From Terasakiella magnetica (GTDB lineage: Bacteria; Pseudomonadota; Alphaproteobacteria; Rhodospirillales; Magnetospirillaceae), in NCBI GenBank assembly GCA_902729415.1, contig CACVCF010000235.1:1-45560 (forward strand): a stretch of DNA of 45,560 bases, written 5' to 3'. Under the pieces are notes generated by a model. That model was not told the DNA's origin, searched no databases, and saw nothing but the letters and a program-made list of their open reading frames with translations. Shown piece after piece: positions 9,148 to 17,619 of the stretch (within the stretch, counting starts at the first letter, position 1; every line of letters begins with the position of its first letter). A program made the translations under genes and the position numbers.

Positions 9148-9426
9148 ATGAATGATACAGCCATCCACGAAACCCATCCTGAAGTCGTCAAGCGCCTGCG
9201 TCGGGCGGAGGGACACCTGAAAAAGATCATCTCCATGATCGGGGAGGGGCGGGCCTGTCTCGACATCGCCCAGCAGCTTCAGGCTGTGGAGAGCGCCGTC
9301 TGCGCCGCCAAGAAGGCGCTGATCCACGACCACATCGACCACTGCCTGGAAGAGGCGGTGGGGCCTGTGTCGCGGGAGGGGCGCTCGGTGGTCGAGGAAT
9401 TCAAGGAAATCACCAAATACCTGTGA
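9148..9426 (+). CDS. CsoR/RcnR-family metal-sensing repressor, probably nickel/cobalt
   Basis: A 92-residue all-helical DUF156 protein. Residues Cys37, His62 and Cys66 have the C-H-C spacing of CsoR. Additional histidines at 7, 10, 60 and 65 recall the N-terminal and helix-2 ligands of nickel sensors RcnR and InrS. The adjacent gene, ten bases downstream, is an RcnA-type Ni/Co exporter, so nickel or cobalt is the likelier effector than copper; that is inference from context. It is expected to repress its own operon through the G/C-tract dyad in the promoter. There is no well-placed Shine-Dalgarno, and the message may be leaderless. Confidence 0.85.
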   Translation: MNDTAIHETHPEVVKRLRRAEGHLKKIISMIGEGRACLDIAQQLQAVESAVCAAKKALIHDHIDHCLEEAVGPVSREGRSVVEEFKEITKYL

Positions 9427-9435
9427 GTACCGCCC

Positions 9436-10551
9436 ATGACGCCACTTGCCGATCTTCTCCAGCAGGGCGCGGGCCATGCTTGGCTGTTCGTTCCCTCGGC
9501 TGTTCTTCTCGGGGCGTTGCACGGGCTTGAGCCGGGGCATTCCAAGACGATGATGGCGGCGTTCATCGTCGCCGTTCGTGGGACTGTGAAACAGGCCGTA
9601 TTGCTGGGGCTGGCGGCCACCCTGTCCCATACCGCCGTCGTGTGGGGCGTGGCTTTGGCCGGGATGTACTTTGGCGCCAATTGGGGCGGCGAGAAGACCG
9701 AGCCCTATTTCCAGATCGGTTCGGCGGTGCTGATCATCGGTGTCGCCCTGTGGATGATGGTTCGAACATGGCGCGACCAGAACTGCGCTCGCGACCACGA
9801 CCACCATCACCACGATGAAATCCATCTGATCGACCTCGATCATTGGGTGGTGGCGCTGGAGGTGTTCGAGGACGGTGTGCCGCCGCGCTTCCGGCTTCGC
9901 TTTCAACAACACGCCAAGCCGGTTCTGCCGCCATGCGGCGTGGTAACGACTATCGAAACCGAGCGCCCCGACGGCAGCCGCGAACTGTTCGGCATGGTCA
10001 ATCATGGCGACTTCCTGGAATCGGTGAATGAGATACCGGAGCCGCATGAGTTCGTCGTCCGCCTGAAGGTCGTCCACGACGATCACAGCCACGATTACGA
10101 CGTGGAGTTCACCGAACACGACCATGGCCATGTCCACCCCGAATACGGTGCGCTGGACCTCGCCGCGCCGGGCTACCAGGACGCCCACGAACTGGCTCAC
10201 GCCAACGATATCCGGCGGCGCTTCACCGACCGGAACGTAACCACCGGCCAGATCGTCATGTTCGGCCTGACCGGCGGGTTGATCCCGTGCCCGGCGTCGA
10301 TCACCGTACTGCTGCTGTGTCTGCAATTGCGGCAGTTCACTCTTGGTGTCGCCCTGGTGCTGTGCTTCAGCGTCGGCCTTGCCGCGACCATGGTGTTGTC
10401 CGGAGTCCTGGCCGCCCTCAGTGTCCGCCACGTCTCCAAACGGTGGTCCGGCTTCGGAGATCTGGCCCGCCGGGCTCCTTACTTTTCCGGCGCGTTGGTG
10501 CTGGCCGTTGGCGCATATACCGGGTACATGGGATGGGGGGCCTTGAACTGA
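9436..10551 (+). CDS. rcnA: Nickel/cobalt efflux protein RcnA-like (NicO family)
   Basis: A 371-residue inner-membrane exporter. N-terminal membrane helices carry LHGLEPGHSKTMMAAFIVA, the hallmark of the NiCoT/RcnA family, and ATLSHTAVVWGVALAG. A large hydrophilic insertion of about 150 residues has three His/Asp-rich clusters (DHDHHHHDEIH, HDDHSHDYD, EHDHGHVHPE). The C-terminal helices carry GLTGGLIPCPASITVLLLCL. The His-rich loop is longer than in E. coli RcnA and has an extra folded-looking stretch (WVVALEVFEDGVPPRFRLRF). It is co-transcribed with the upstream sensor. Confidence 0.88.
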   Translation: MTPLADLLQQGAGHAWLFVPSAVLLGALHGLEPGHSKTMMAAFIVAVRGTVKQAVLLGLAATLSHTAVVWGVALAGMYFGANWGGEKTEPYFQIGSAVLIIGVALWMMVRTWRDQNCARDHDHHHHDEIHLIDLDHWVVALEVFEDGVPPRFRLRFQQHAKPVLPPCGVVTTIETERPDGSRELFGMVNHGDFLESVNEIPEPHEFVVRLKVVHDDHSHDYDVEFTEHDHGHVHPEYGALDLAAPGYQDAHELAHANDIRRRFTDRNVTTGQIVMFGLTGGLIPCPASITVLLLCLQLRQFTLGVALVLCFSVGLAATMVLSGVLAALSVRHVSKRWSGFGDLARRAPYFSGALVLAVGAYTGYMGWGALN

Positions 10552-10726
10552 CGCCGATCACCGGGATTTCCCGCCATGAAGATCCGCTTCTTCGCGGCTC
10601 GGAGGGGAAGAGGTGTCATTTCTGTTTGCCGTCGGGGGGTAAACGCGATACATGGGCTGTTGCTCGATAACCGGGCGGCGCGGTAAGACTGCCGGGCCAC
10701 CCTCCATCCAGGTTGCGACTTCACCA

Positions 10727-11866
10727 ATGACCGATTTCGCCAATCGGGCCCTGTTGCCCGCCGGCCTGCGCGACATGCTGCCGCCCGATGCCGCCCACGA
10801 GGCCGCCATCGTGGTTCGGCTGATGAATCACTTTGCCGCCCAGGGCTATGACCGGGTCAAGCCGCCGCTGATCGAGTTCGAGGAAAGTCTGCTCGACGGC
10901 GCCAATGCCGGAACTGCGTCCCAGACCTTCCGGGTGATGGACCCCTTAAGCCAGCGCATGATGGGCCTGCGCGCCGATATGACGCCGCAGGTGGCTCGTA
11001 TCGCCACCACCCGTCTGGCCCGGATGGCGCGGCCTCTGCGTCTGTCCTATGCCGGTCAGGTGCTGCGGGTGAAGGGCAGCCAGTTGCGGGCCGAACGCCA
11101 GTTCGCCCAGGCCGGGATCGAGCTGATCGGCAGCGATTCCCCCGCCGCCGACGCCGAGGTGCTGATCCTGACCGCCGAGGCCCTGGCCGAACTGGAGGTG
11201 CCTGGTGTCAGCGCCGATCTGGCCTTGCCGACCCTGGTGCCCGCTTTGTTTGCCGAGCTGGGGCTGGATGGCGCTCTGGCCGAACGTCTGCGCGCCGGTC
11301 TCGATCACAAAGACCCTTCCCTGGTGGCCGAAGCGGGCGGTGATACCGCCCGCCTGCTTCAGACGCTGATTTCCGCCGCTGGCCCCGCCGACCGCGCCGT
11401 TGCCACTCTGCGCGGCCTGTCGTTGCCGCCCGCCGCCGCCGCCGAGCGCGACCGGCTGGCTCAGGTGGTTGATCTGGTGCGCAAAGATATGCCAGAGCTG
11501 TCTCTCACCGTCGATCCGGTGGAAAATCGCGGGTTCGAGTATCACACCGGTATCGGCTTCACCTTGTTTGCGCGCAATATCGGCGCCGAAATCGGTCGTG
11601 GCGGGCGCTATGCCGCCGGTGGGGCCGAGCCCGCTACCGGTGCCACCTTGTTCATGGATTCTGTTCTGGCGGCCCTGCCGGGGCCGCTGCCGGTCAAGCG
11701 GGCCTTCGTGCCGGTGGGAACGCCGCAAGATGCCGCAAGGCAGGCCCGTCAGCAGGGCTGGGTAACCGTTGCTGGTCTGGATGCCGCCGCCGATGCCGAT
11801 GCCGAGGCCAAGCGCCTTGGCTGCGGCTATCGTTTGGACGGTCGTAAAATTATCGAAGTCCAATAG
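10727..11866 (+). CDS. hisZ: ATP phosphoribosyltransferase regulatory subunit
   Basis: A 379-residue HisRS-like protein without aminoacylation activity that binds short-form HisG and is needed for the first step of histidine synthesis. It starts MTDFANRALLPAGLRDMLPP, has SQTFRVMDPLSQRMMGLRADMTPQ, AERQFAQAGIELIGSD, and the late motif FEYHTGIGFTLFARNIGAEI. The frame is open back to 10652, but ATG 10727 gives the typical HisZ N-terminus. It lies 15 bases ahead of purA, a pairing common in alphaproteobacteria. The 175 bases before it hold only a weak CCGC/GCGG hairpin near 10570. Confidence 0.93.
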   Translation: MTDFANRALLPAGLRDMLPPDAAHEAAIVVRLMNHFAAQGYDRVKPPLIEFEESLLDGANAGTASQTFRVMDPLSQRMMGLRADMTPQVARIATTRLARMARPLRLSYAGQVLRVKGSQLRAERQFAQAGIELIGSDSPAADAEVLILTAEALAELEVPGVSADLALPTLVPALFAELGLDGALAERLRAGLDHKDPSLVAEAGGDTARLLQTLISAAGPADRAVATLRGLSLPPAAAAERDRLAQVVDLVRKDMPELSLTVDPVENRGFEYHTGIGFTLFARNIGAEIGRGGRYAAGGAEPATGATLFMDSVLAALPGPLPVKRAFVPVGTPQDAARQARQQGWVTVAGLDAAADADAEAKRLGCGYRLDGRKIIEVQ

Positions 11867-11881
11867 GGTTAGGGGACGAAA

Positions 11882-13171
11882 ATGGCGAATGTCGCAGTGG
11901 TCGGCGCCCAGTGGGGTGACGAGGGCAAGGGCAAGATCGTCGATTGGCTGTCGGAACGCGCCGATGTGGTGGTCCGCTTCCAGGGCGGTCACAATGCCGG
12001 GCATACCCTGGTCATCAATGGCGTGACCTATAAGCTGTCCCTGCTGCCATCCGGTGTGGTGCGCGGCAAGCTCAGCATCATCGGCAACGGTGTGGTGGTC
12101 GATCCCTGGGCGCTGCTGGACGAGATCAGCCGGATCAAGGCCCAGGGCATCAACATCACGCCCGACGTGCTCAAGATCGCCGAGAACGCCTGCCTGATTC
12201 TGCCGCTGCACGGCAATCTCGACCGCGCCCGCGAGGAGGCCAGCGGTTCGGCCAAGATCGGCACCACCGGACGCGGTATCGGCCCTGCTTACGAAGACCG
12301 GGTTGGCCGCCGCGCCATCCGCATCTGTGACCTGGGCGACACGGCGGTGCTTGAAGCCAAGGTCGATACCTTGCTGGCCCATCACAACGCGTTGCTGCGC
12401 GGCCTCGGCGCCGCCGAGATCGACCGTGCCGACCTGTTGAAGCAACTGGCCGATATCGCGCCGCAGATCCTGCCCTTCGCCGATGTGGTCTGGCAGCGTC
12501 TGGACGAGGTCCGCCACACCCGCAAGCGGGTGCTGTTCGAAGGCGCCCAGGGTGCCATGCTTGATGTCGATCACGGCACCTACCCCTATGTCACCTCGTC
12601 CAACACCGTTTCGGGCAATGCCGGAACCGGTTCGGGTGTCGGGCCGGGGCAGGTGGGCTATGTGCTGGGCATCTGCAAGGCCTATACCACCCGCGTGGGG
12701 TCCGGCCCGTTCCCGACCGAGCTGTTCGACGCCATCGGCGAGCGCATCGGTGACCGCGGCCGCGAGTTCGGCACCGTGACTGGTCGTCGCCGCCGTTGCG
12801 GCTGGTTTGACGCGGTCATGGTGCGCCAAGCCATCAAGGTCGGCGGCATCAATGGTATCGCGCTCACCAAACTGGATGTGCTCGACGGCCTTGATGAGCT
12901 GAAGATCTGCATCGGCTATCGCTGCCGGGGGGAGGAGCTGAAGCACTTCCCGGCTTCCATGTCGCGTCAGGCCGAGGTCGAGCCTATCTACGAGGTCATG
13001 CCCGGCTGGTCGGAAAGCACCTATGGCGCTCGTTCGTGGAAGGATCTTCCCGCCACCGCCATCAAATATATCCGCCGCATCGAGGAACTGATCGAGGCTC
13101 CGGTGGCGCTGCTGTCCACCAGCCCCGAACGTGAAGATACGATTCTGGTTCATGATCCCTTCGCGACGTGA
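11882..13171 (+). CDS. purA: Adenylosuccinate synthetase
   Basis: A 429-residue GTP-dependent enzyme that joins IMP and aspartate, the first committed step to AMP. Diagnostic motifs are [16 protein letters not shown] at the N-terminus, [46 protein letters not shown] and [10 protein letters not shown]. Length is normal. GGGGACGAAA precedes the ATG. It forms a short operon with hisZ. Confidence 0.97.
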   Translation: MANVAVVGAQWGDEGKGKIVDWLSERADVVVRFQGGHNAGHTLVINGVTYKLSLLPSGVVRGKLSIIGNGVVVDPWALLDEISRIKAQGINITPDVLKIAENACLILPLHGNLDRAREEASGSAKIGTTGRGIGPAYEDRVGRRAIRICDLGDTAVLEAKVDTLLAHHNALLRGLGAAEIDRADLLKQLADIAPQILPFADVVWQRLDEVRHTRKRVLFEGAQGAMLDVDHGTYPYVTSSNTVSGNAGTGSGVGPGQVGYVLGICKAYTTRVGSGPFPTELFDAIGERIGDRGREFGTVTGRRRRCGWFDAVMVRQAIKVGGINGIALTKLDVLDGLDELKICIGYRCRGEELKHFPASMSRQAEVEPIYEVMPGWSESTYGARSWKDLPATAIKYIRRIEELIEAPVALLSTSPEREDTILVHDPFAT

Positions 13172-13248
13172 TTGTGATCGACGCTGTCCGCCCTTAGACT
13201 GACTCCGCTTTTGAGTCGGCATGGTGCGACTGGCAAACGGGTGGGGTG

Positions 13249-15300
13249 ATGTCGGAATCCGAAGTCGTCGAAGAACCCGATGACGTCGAAGAGCGGGTCG
13301 AGGTCGTAAAGCCGGCTGCTCCGCCGGGGCAGCTGCGCGACCGCTATCTTGTCCGTTCCAATCACCCCTTGCCCGAATTCTCCACCCCGGCGGCGGAAGC
13401 CTTCGCTGCCGAGGACAAGCGCGACGCCAATCGCGCTCTCTATGCTCTGATCTGCAAGCCCGAGCTGCCGCCCCGCACCAATGTGATGCGGGCGCTGAAG
13501 GGTGTCAGTTCTCCCGGTCTCCAGCAGATCGTGGAATGGGGGCCCATGAACTGGCCCGCCGCTGGGCGGCAATGCATGACCGTGGTCTATGAGCGTCCCG
13601 GCGGTCGCCGTTTGGTTCCTAATCTTAAAAGTGATATCCCGCGTATCGACGAATATTCCATCGGCAAGCGGGTCATCGAACCACTGTTCTCGGCCATCAA
13701 GGAGATGAGTTCACGCGGCGTCACCCATCGCGGCATCCGGGTGACCAATCTGTTCGAGGGCGAGCGTCTGGCCATCGGCGATTGCGTCACCGCACCGCCC
13801 GCCTTCGATCAGCCCATGGTGTTCGAAACCGTGGAATCGGGCATGTGCAACCCCATTGCCCGGGGCAGCGGCAATCTTGCCGACGATATCTATTCCCTGG
13901 GGGTGACCCTGGCCTTCCTGCTGCTGGGGCGCAATCCCGTGGCGGGGATGGCCGACGACGCCATCCTGGGCGCCAAGATCCAGCAGGGCTCCTATAACAC
14001 CCTGATTGGAGAAGAGCGCCTGCCTTTGCCGCTGATCGAGCTGTTGCGCGGCCTGCTGTGCGACGACGGTGATCAGCGCTGGGATGTCGAGGGGCTGGAC
14101 CTGTGGATGTCGGGGCGGCGCATGTCCCCGCTTCAACCCCGCGGCGAAAAGCGGGCGGCGCGGGGGTTCCCCTTCCTGGGCAAGGAATATTTCAATGGCC
14201 GCGAGCTGTCGCTGGCCATGGCGCGCAACTGGGATCAGGCGGTGCCGCCGGTGGTCGAGGGCAAGCTGGAGCTGTGGTTGCGCCGCGCCGTCGAAGATAA
14301 GGAAAAGGCCAATGTGGTGGCCGAAGTGGTGCGCATGGCGCTCAACTCCACCACCGACAAGAAGGCCGCCACTGACCTGATGATGTGCAAGATCCTCATC
14401 TTGTTGGATAAGACCGCCCCCATCCGCTACAAGGGCTTTAACTCCATGCCGGACGGCTTCGGTTCGGCTTTGGCGGCGGTGATGGGCAGCCGGGGCGATA
14501 CCCGCCTGCTGACCGAAATGATGCTGCGCGAAGTGCCCAAGCTGTGGTTCTCGCTGCAAGGCGAATACCAGCCCGATAACTCGCTGATGGAAGCCAATTT
14601 CAAGGAATTGCGCGGCTTTCTCTCCCAGACCGGGATCGGGTTCGGGCTTGAACGCTGTCTTTACGAGATGAACGACGCGCTGCCGTGCCAAAGCTCGCTG
14701 TTGGGTGAGGAATATGTGGTCGAGGCCAAGGAGATTCTGCCCGCCCTCAACCTCAACGCCTCCAAGCGTACCGATTCCAAACAGCTTCCCGTTGACCGTC
14801 ACATCGCCGCCTTCCTGGGGGCGCGCATGCGTTCGGATATCGACCGCAATCTGAACCAGATGGCCGATTCCGATTCAAGCGTCGCCATGATGGCGACCTT
14901 GAACCTTTACGCCGTGCTGCAATACCGCCTGGGGCCGGAATCCCTGCCGGGTCTGGCCAGTTGGGTCGGGGCGGTGGTGGCGCCCGTGGTCGCCGCCTAT
15001 CACAGCCGCGAAAAGCGCAAGGAACTGGAGAAGGAGATCCCCAAGCTGGTGCGGCGCGGCTCGGTGGTCGAGATCTATAATCTGCTGGAAAATGGCGAGG
15101 AACGGGTCCGGGACGAGCATGAATTCCAGTGGGCTCAGGCCCAGTACCATGCCGCCGAGGAAGAGGTGAAGCACATCCTGACCGAGGATGAGGAGCAAGC
15201 CAAGGAGGCGGTGCGTATCGGCAAGCAGACCGCCGCCGTGACCGGAATCATCATCGCCATGGTGACAGCCTCGGTGGTGGTGATCATGGCGGTGTTCTAG
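13249..15300 (+). CDS. Large tail-anchored protein with a Ser/Thr pseudokinase-like domain
   Basis: A 683-residue protein. Residues 1-330 resemble a eukaryotic-like protein kinase, but key catalytic residues differ. The HRDxKxxN loop reads THRGIRVTNLF (about residue 159; Asp changed to Gly, Lys to Arg), DFG is replaced by IGDCV (about 176), and no clear VAIK lysine is seen. The kinase-like C-lobe motif DDIYSLGVTLAFLLLGRNP is retained. The middle and C-terminal parts (330-640) are helical and unrecognised. The last 20 residues form one hydrophobic segment (GIIIAMVTASVVVIMAVF), so the protein is tail-anchored with its bulk in the cytoplasm. GTG 13246 directly precedes ATG 13249; the latter is preferred. 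It stands alone after purA. Confidence 0.75.
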   Translation: MSESEVVEEPDDVEERVEVVKPAAPPGQLRDRYLVRSNHPLPEFSTPAAEAFAAEDKRDANRALYALICKPELPPRTNVMRALKGVSSPGLQQIVEWGPMNWPAAGRQCMTVVYERPGGRRLVPNLKSDIPRIDEYSIGKRVIEPLFSAIKEMSSRGVTHRGIRVTNLFEGERLAIGDCVTAPPAFDQPMVFETVESGMCNPIARGSGNLADDIYSLGVTLAFLLLGRNPVAGMADDAILGAKIQQGSYNTLIGEERLPLPLIELLRGLLCDDGDQRWDVEGLDLWMSGRRMSPLQPRGEKRAARGFPFLGKEYFNGRELSLAMARNWDQAVPPVVEGKLELWLRRAVEDKEKANVVAEVVRMALNSTTDKKAATDLMMCKILILLDKTAPIRYKGFNSMPDGFGSALAAVMGSRGDTRLLTEMMLREVPKLWFSLQGEYQPDNSLMEANFKELRGFLSQTGIGFGLERCLYEMNDALPCQSSLLGEEYVVEAKEILPALNLNASKRTDSKQLPVDRHIAAFLGARMRSDIDRNLNQMADSDSSVAMMATLNLYAVLQYRLGPESLPGLASWVGAVVAPVVAAYHSREKRKELEKEIPKLVRRGSVVEIYNLLENGEERVRDEHEFQWAQAQYHAAEEEVKHILTEDEEQAKEAVRIGKQTAAVTGIIIAMVTASVVVIMAVF

Positions 15301-15308
15301 CGTCCCGA

Positions 15309-15355
15309 TTCGGAAGTTTGCAGCAGTGTTCCCATGCTTCTTTCGAACTTCCGAA
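15309..15355. repeat. 10-bp inverted repeat in an AT-rich intergenic region
   Basis: TTCGGAAGTT at 15309-15318 and its exact reverse complement AACTTCCGAA at 15346-15355 are separated by 27 bases, directly after the pseudokinase stop. There is no T-run, so it is not a classical terminator. The rest of the gap to 15566 is clearly AT-richer than its surroundings. It holds a second small palindrome GATGAA-TGA-TTCATC at 15504-15518. Confidence 0.45.
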
Positions 15356-15566
15356 ACGATCAGGGCACGAGCAGCTCATTATTTCTAGTGCGGCTTACGA
15401 ATTATAAATTACTAAAATCGCAAGTGGAAATATGATTGGAGCTTAGAATTCACCACCATAGTTTGAGTGGCGCGAGGAAGTGTGAGCGTTTGTATCGTCC
15501 GCCGATGAATGATTCATCACTCTGAGAACTTGCAAAGCAGTGATGTTACGCAGATAGGGGCGCATC

Positions 15567-15941
15567 ATGACGACATATACCGTTTATCAAGATGAAGTAA
15601 GCGGCAAGTATGCTGTAGTGGCTGGTGGCTTTAGCTGGTTTGCTTGTATATTCTTATTTGTATGGTGCCTGACGAAAGGCCTTGTCGTTCGCGGAGCCGT
15701 CTTATTTGTGACCATGATTGCTGTTTCTGTCGGATTGGCAGCCTTGGCGATTTATCTCAATGACTTTGAAAATGTATCACTGCTGAGTGATATACTTCTT
15801 TTATTTTTGAGCATTTATGTCGGGTGGAATGGCAACGCTTGGCGAGCAGCCTCGCTGATAAAAAAGGGATTTGTTCGGAAGGGAAGTACAGAAGCCGCCT
15901 CAGCCAAAGAGGCTCTTGCGGTTTTGGCTCCGGAATTATAG
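15567..15941 (+). CDS. Small membrane protein, DUF2628-like
   Basis: A 124-residue protein with three or four hydrophobic segments: WFACIFLFVWCLTKGLV, GAVLFVTMIAVSVGLAALAIYL, and DILLLFLSIYVGW. A GNAWRAASLIKKGFVRKGS stretch follows the last one. The aromatic N-terminal Y-Q-D pattern and the GNxxR...LxxxGF ending recall DUF2628 proteins, whose function is unknown. The gene and its upstream region are visibly AT-richer than neighbours and use codons such as ATA and TTA, suggesting separate acquisition. Confidence 0.6.
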   Translation: MTTYTVYQDEVSGKYAVVAGGFSWFACIFLFVWCLTKGLVVRGAVLFVTMIAVSVGLAALAIYLNDFENVSLLSDILLLFLSIYVGWNGNAWRAASLIKKGFVRKGSTEAASAKEALAVLAPEL

Positions 15942-16061
15942 GCCAGCTTGGCTGCCGTCTGAAGCGGCGGCTGATCGCGGTCGCGCGCCGGATTTAGCGC
16001 ACGCCGCTCGAACCGCCCTTCCTGCATTGCAAGATGCTCGTTCGGATGCCATGATTCGCCC

Positions 16062-16559
16062 ATGGCGAAGAAGAACATATCCGCAGTCGCACAGGCCCGA
16101 GCCGCCGCCGCCGCCAAAAAGGGCGGGGGAGGCGGTATCAATAAGGGTGTGGTCCTGATGGTCCTCGCCGCCTTGGTGCCGTTTTCTCTGCCCACCGTGG
16201 TGCTGCTGTTTTTCACCATGCTGCCGACGCTGGTTGCCTGGGCCACCGAGAAGGGGCCGCATAAATACGCCTTCCTCTGCGTCGGAGGGCTGAATTTTTC
16301 CGGCGTTTTCCCCTATCTGTTCAGCCTGTGGTTTGGGGTGCACACCCTGGACGAGGCATTCCGCATGCTGTCGGACCCGATCATGCTGATGAGCGCCTAT
16401 GGCTGTTCCGGCATCGGTTATGGCATCTATGGCGCCATGCCGCCCATGGTCGCCAGCTACCTGCATTACACAAGCCAGCGGCGTGTAAGCAATCTGAAAT
16501 CGGTTCAGAAGAAGCTGGTGGAGGATTGGGGCGACGAGGTCGCCAAGAAGAACGCCTGA
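16062..16559 (+). CDS. Conserved membrane protein of unknown function
   Basis: A 165-residue protein. The N-terminus is positively charged and low in complexity (SAVAQARAAAAAKKGGGGG). Three or four hydrophobic segments follow (VVLMVLAALVPFSLPTVVLL, AFLCVGGLNFSGVFPYLFSL, MLMSAYGCSGIGYGIYGAMP). The cytoplasmic tail ends VEDWGDEVAKKNA. No family is recognised. It is convergent with rpoH. Confidence 0.65.
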   Translation: MAKKNISAVAQARAAAAAKKGGGGGINKGVVLMVLAALVPFSLPTVVLLFFTMLPTLVAWATEKGPHKYAFLCVGGLNFSGVFPYLFSLWFGVHTLDEAFRMLSDPIMLMSAYGCSGIGYGIYGAMPPMVASYLHYTSQRRVSNLKSVQKKLVEDWGDEVAKKNA

Positions 16560-16596
16560 CGGCACCGCCGGGAGGGCAACACCGCCAGGGTTGTCT

Positions 16597-17487
16597 TCAC
16601 GCCCGGTTGTGGGACTCGGCTTCGGCCGAGGCGACACGCACCGACTTTTGCAGTTTCTCGAAAGCCCGGACCTCGATCTGGCGCACCCGCTCGCGCGAGA
16701 TGCCGTAACGCTGGGACAGATCCTCCAGGGTGGCGGGCGCGTCGGTCAGGCGGCGTTGGGTCAAGATGGCGCGCTCGCGCTCATTGAGGCAGGCCAGGGC
16801 CGATGACAGCAATTTCTTGCGCTGGCCCAGTTCCTCACGCTCGCCCAGTTCCAATTCCTGGTCGTCGTGCTCGTCCACCAGCCAATCCTGCCACTCGCCC
16901 TCGCCATCGATGCGGACCGGTGCGTTCAGGGAATGGTCGGGGCTGGACAGGCGGCGGTTCATGTTCACCACCTCGTCGGTGCTGACATCCAAGGCGTGGG
17001 CGATCTTGTTCACGTTCTCCTGTGACATGTCGCCTTCCTCAATAGCCTGCATCTTGCCCTTGAGCTTGCGCAGGTTGAAGAACAGCTTCTTCTGTGCCGC
17101 CGTGGTGCCCATCTTGACCAGGGACCAGGAGTGCAGGATGTATTCCTGAATGGCGGCCCGGATCCACCACATGGCGTAGGTGGCAAGGCGGAAGCCGCGC
17201 TCGGGGTCAAAGCGGCGGACCGCCTGCATCATCCCCACATTGCCTTCCGAAATCAGCTCGCCCAGCGGCAAACCATAGCCGCGGTAACCCATGGCGATCT
17301 TGGCGACAAGGCGCAAATGGCTGGTGACCAGCCGGTTGGCGGCTTCGGAATCGCCATGTTCGTGATAGCGGCGGGCCAGCTGGTATTCCTCGTCGGGAGC
17401 CAGCATGGGGAATTTGCGAATTTCCTGGAGGTAGCGAGAAAGACTGCCCTCGGGCGCGAGCGACAGACTGGAAGCCATTGCCGTCAT
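16597..17487 (-). CDS. rpoH: RNA polymerase sigma factor RpoH (sigma-32)
   Basis: Heat-shock sigma factor of about 296 residues. Region 2 includes LISEGNVGMMQAVRRFDPERGFRLATYAMWWIRAAIQEYI. The RpoH-specific box QKKLFFNLRKLK identifies it as sigma-32 rather than another group 2 sigma. Region 4 carries LNERERAILTQRRL and SRERVRQIEVRAFEKLQ. ATG 17493 is also open, but AGGAG lies right against it and six bases before ATG 17487, so 17487 is the better start. It lies downstream of rluD in the same direction with about 130 bases between them, room for its own promoter. Confidence 0.95.
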   Translation of the reverse strand: MTAMASSLSLAPEGSLSRYLQEIRKFPMLAPDEEYQLARRYHEHGDSEAANRLVTSHLRLVAKIAMGYRGYGLPLGELISEGNVGMMQAVRRFDPERGFRLATYAMWWIRAAIQEYILHSWSLVKMGTTAAQKKLFFNLRKLKGKMQAIEEGDMSQENVNKIAHALDVSTDEVVNMNRRLSSPDHSLNAPVRIDGEGEWQDWLVDEHDDQELELGEREELGQRKKLLSSALACLNERERAILTQRRLTDAPATLEDLSQRYGISRERVRQIEVRAFEKLQKSVRVASAEAESHNRA

Positions 17488-17619
17488 TGTCATCTCCTCT
17501 TCCGGCGCGGAGGGATTTCCCTCAGTTCCAGACCGGGCCGCTCAGATGCGGCGACGGCCTGCCAACACCGTTCACTAGAAATGATAATGTCACACTTGTT
17601 GGGTCGGGTATAGATGAAC

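Noticed and set aside
10552..10726. Terminator or leader element before hisZ
   Set aside because: Only a four-pair hairpin without a T-run is visible, too weak to call.
10946..13222. 758-codon open frame on the minus strand
   Set aside because: It is antisense to hisZ and purA, both with unmistakable conserved motifs.
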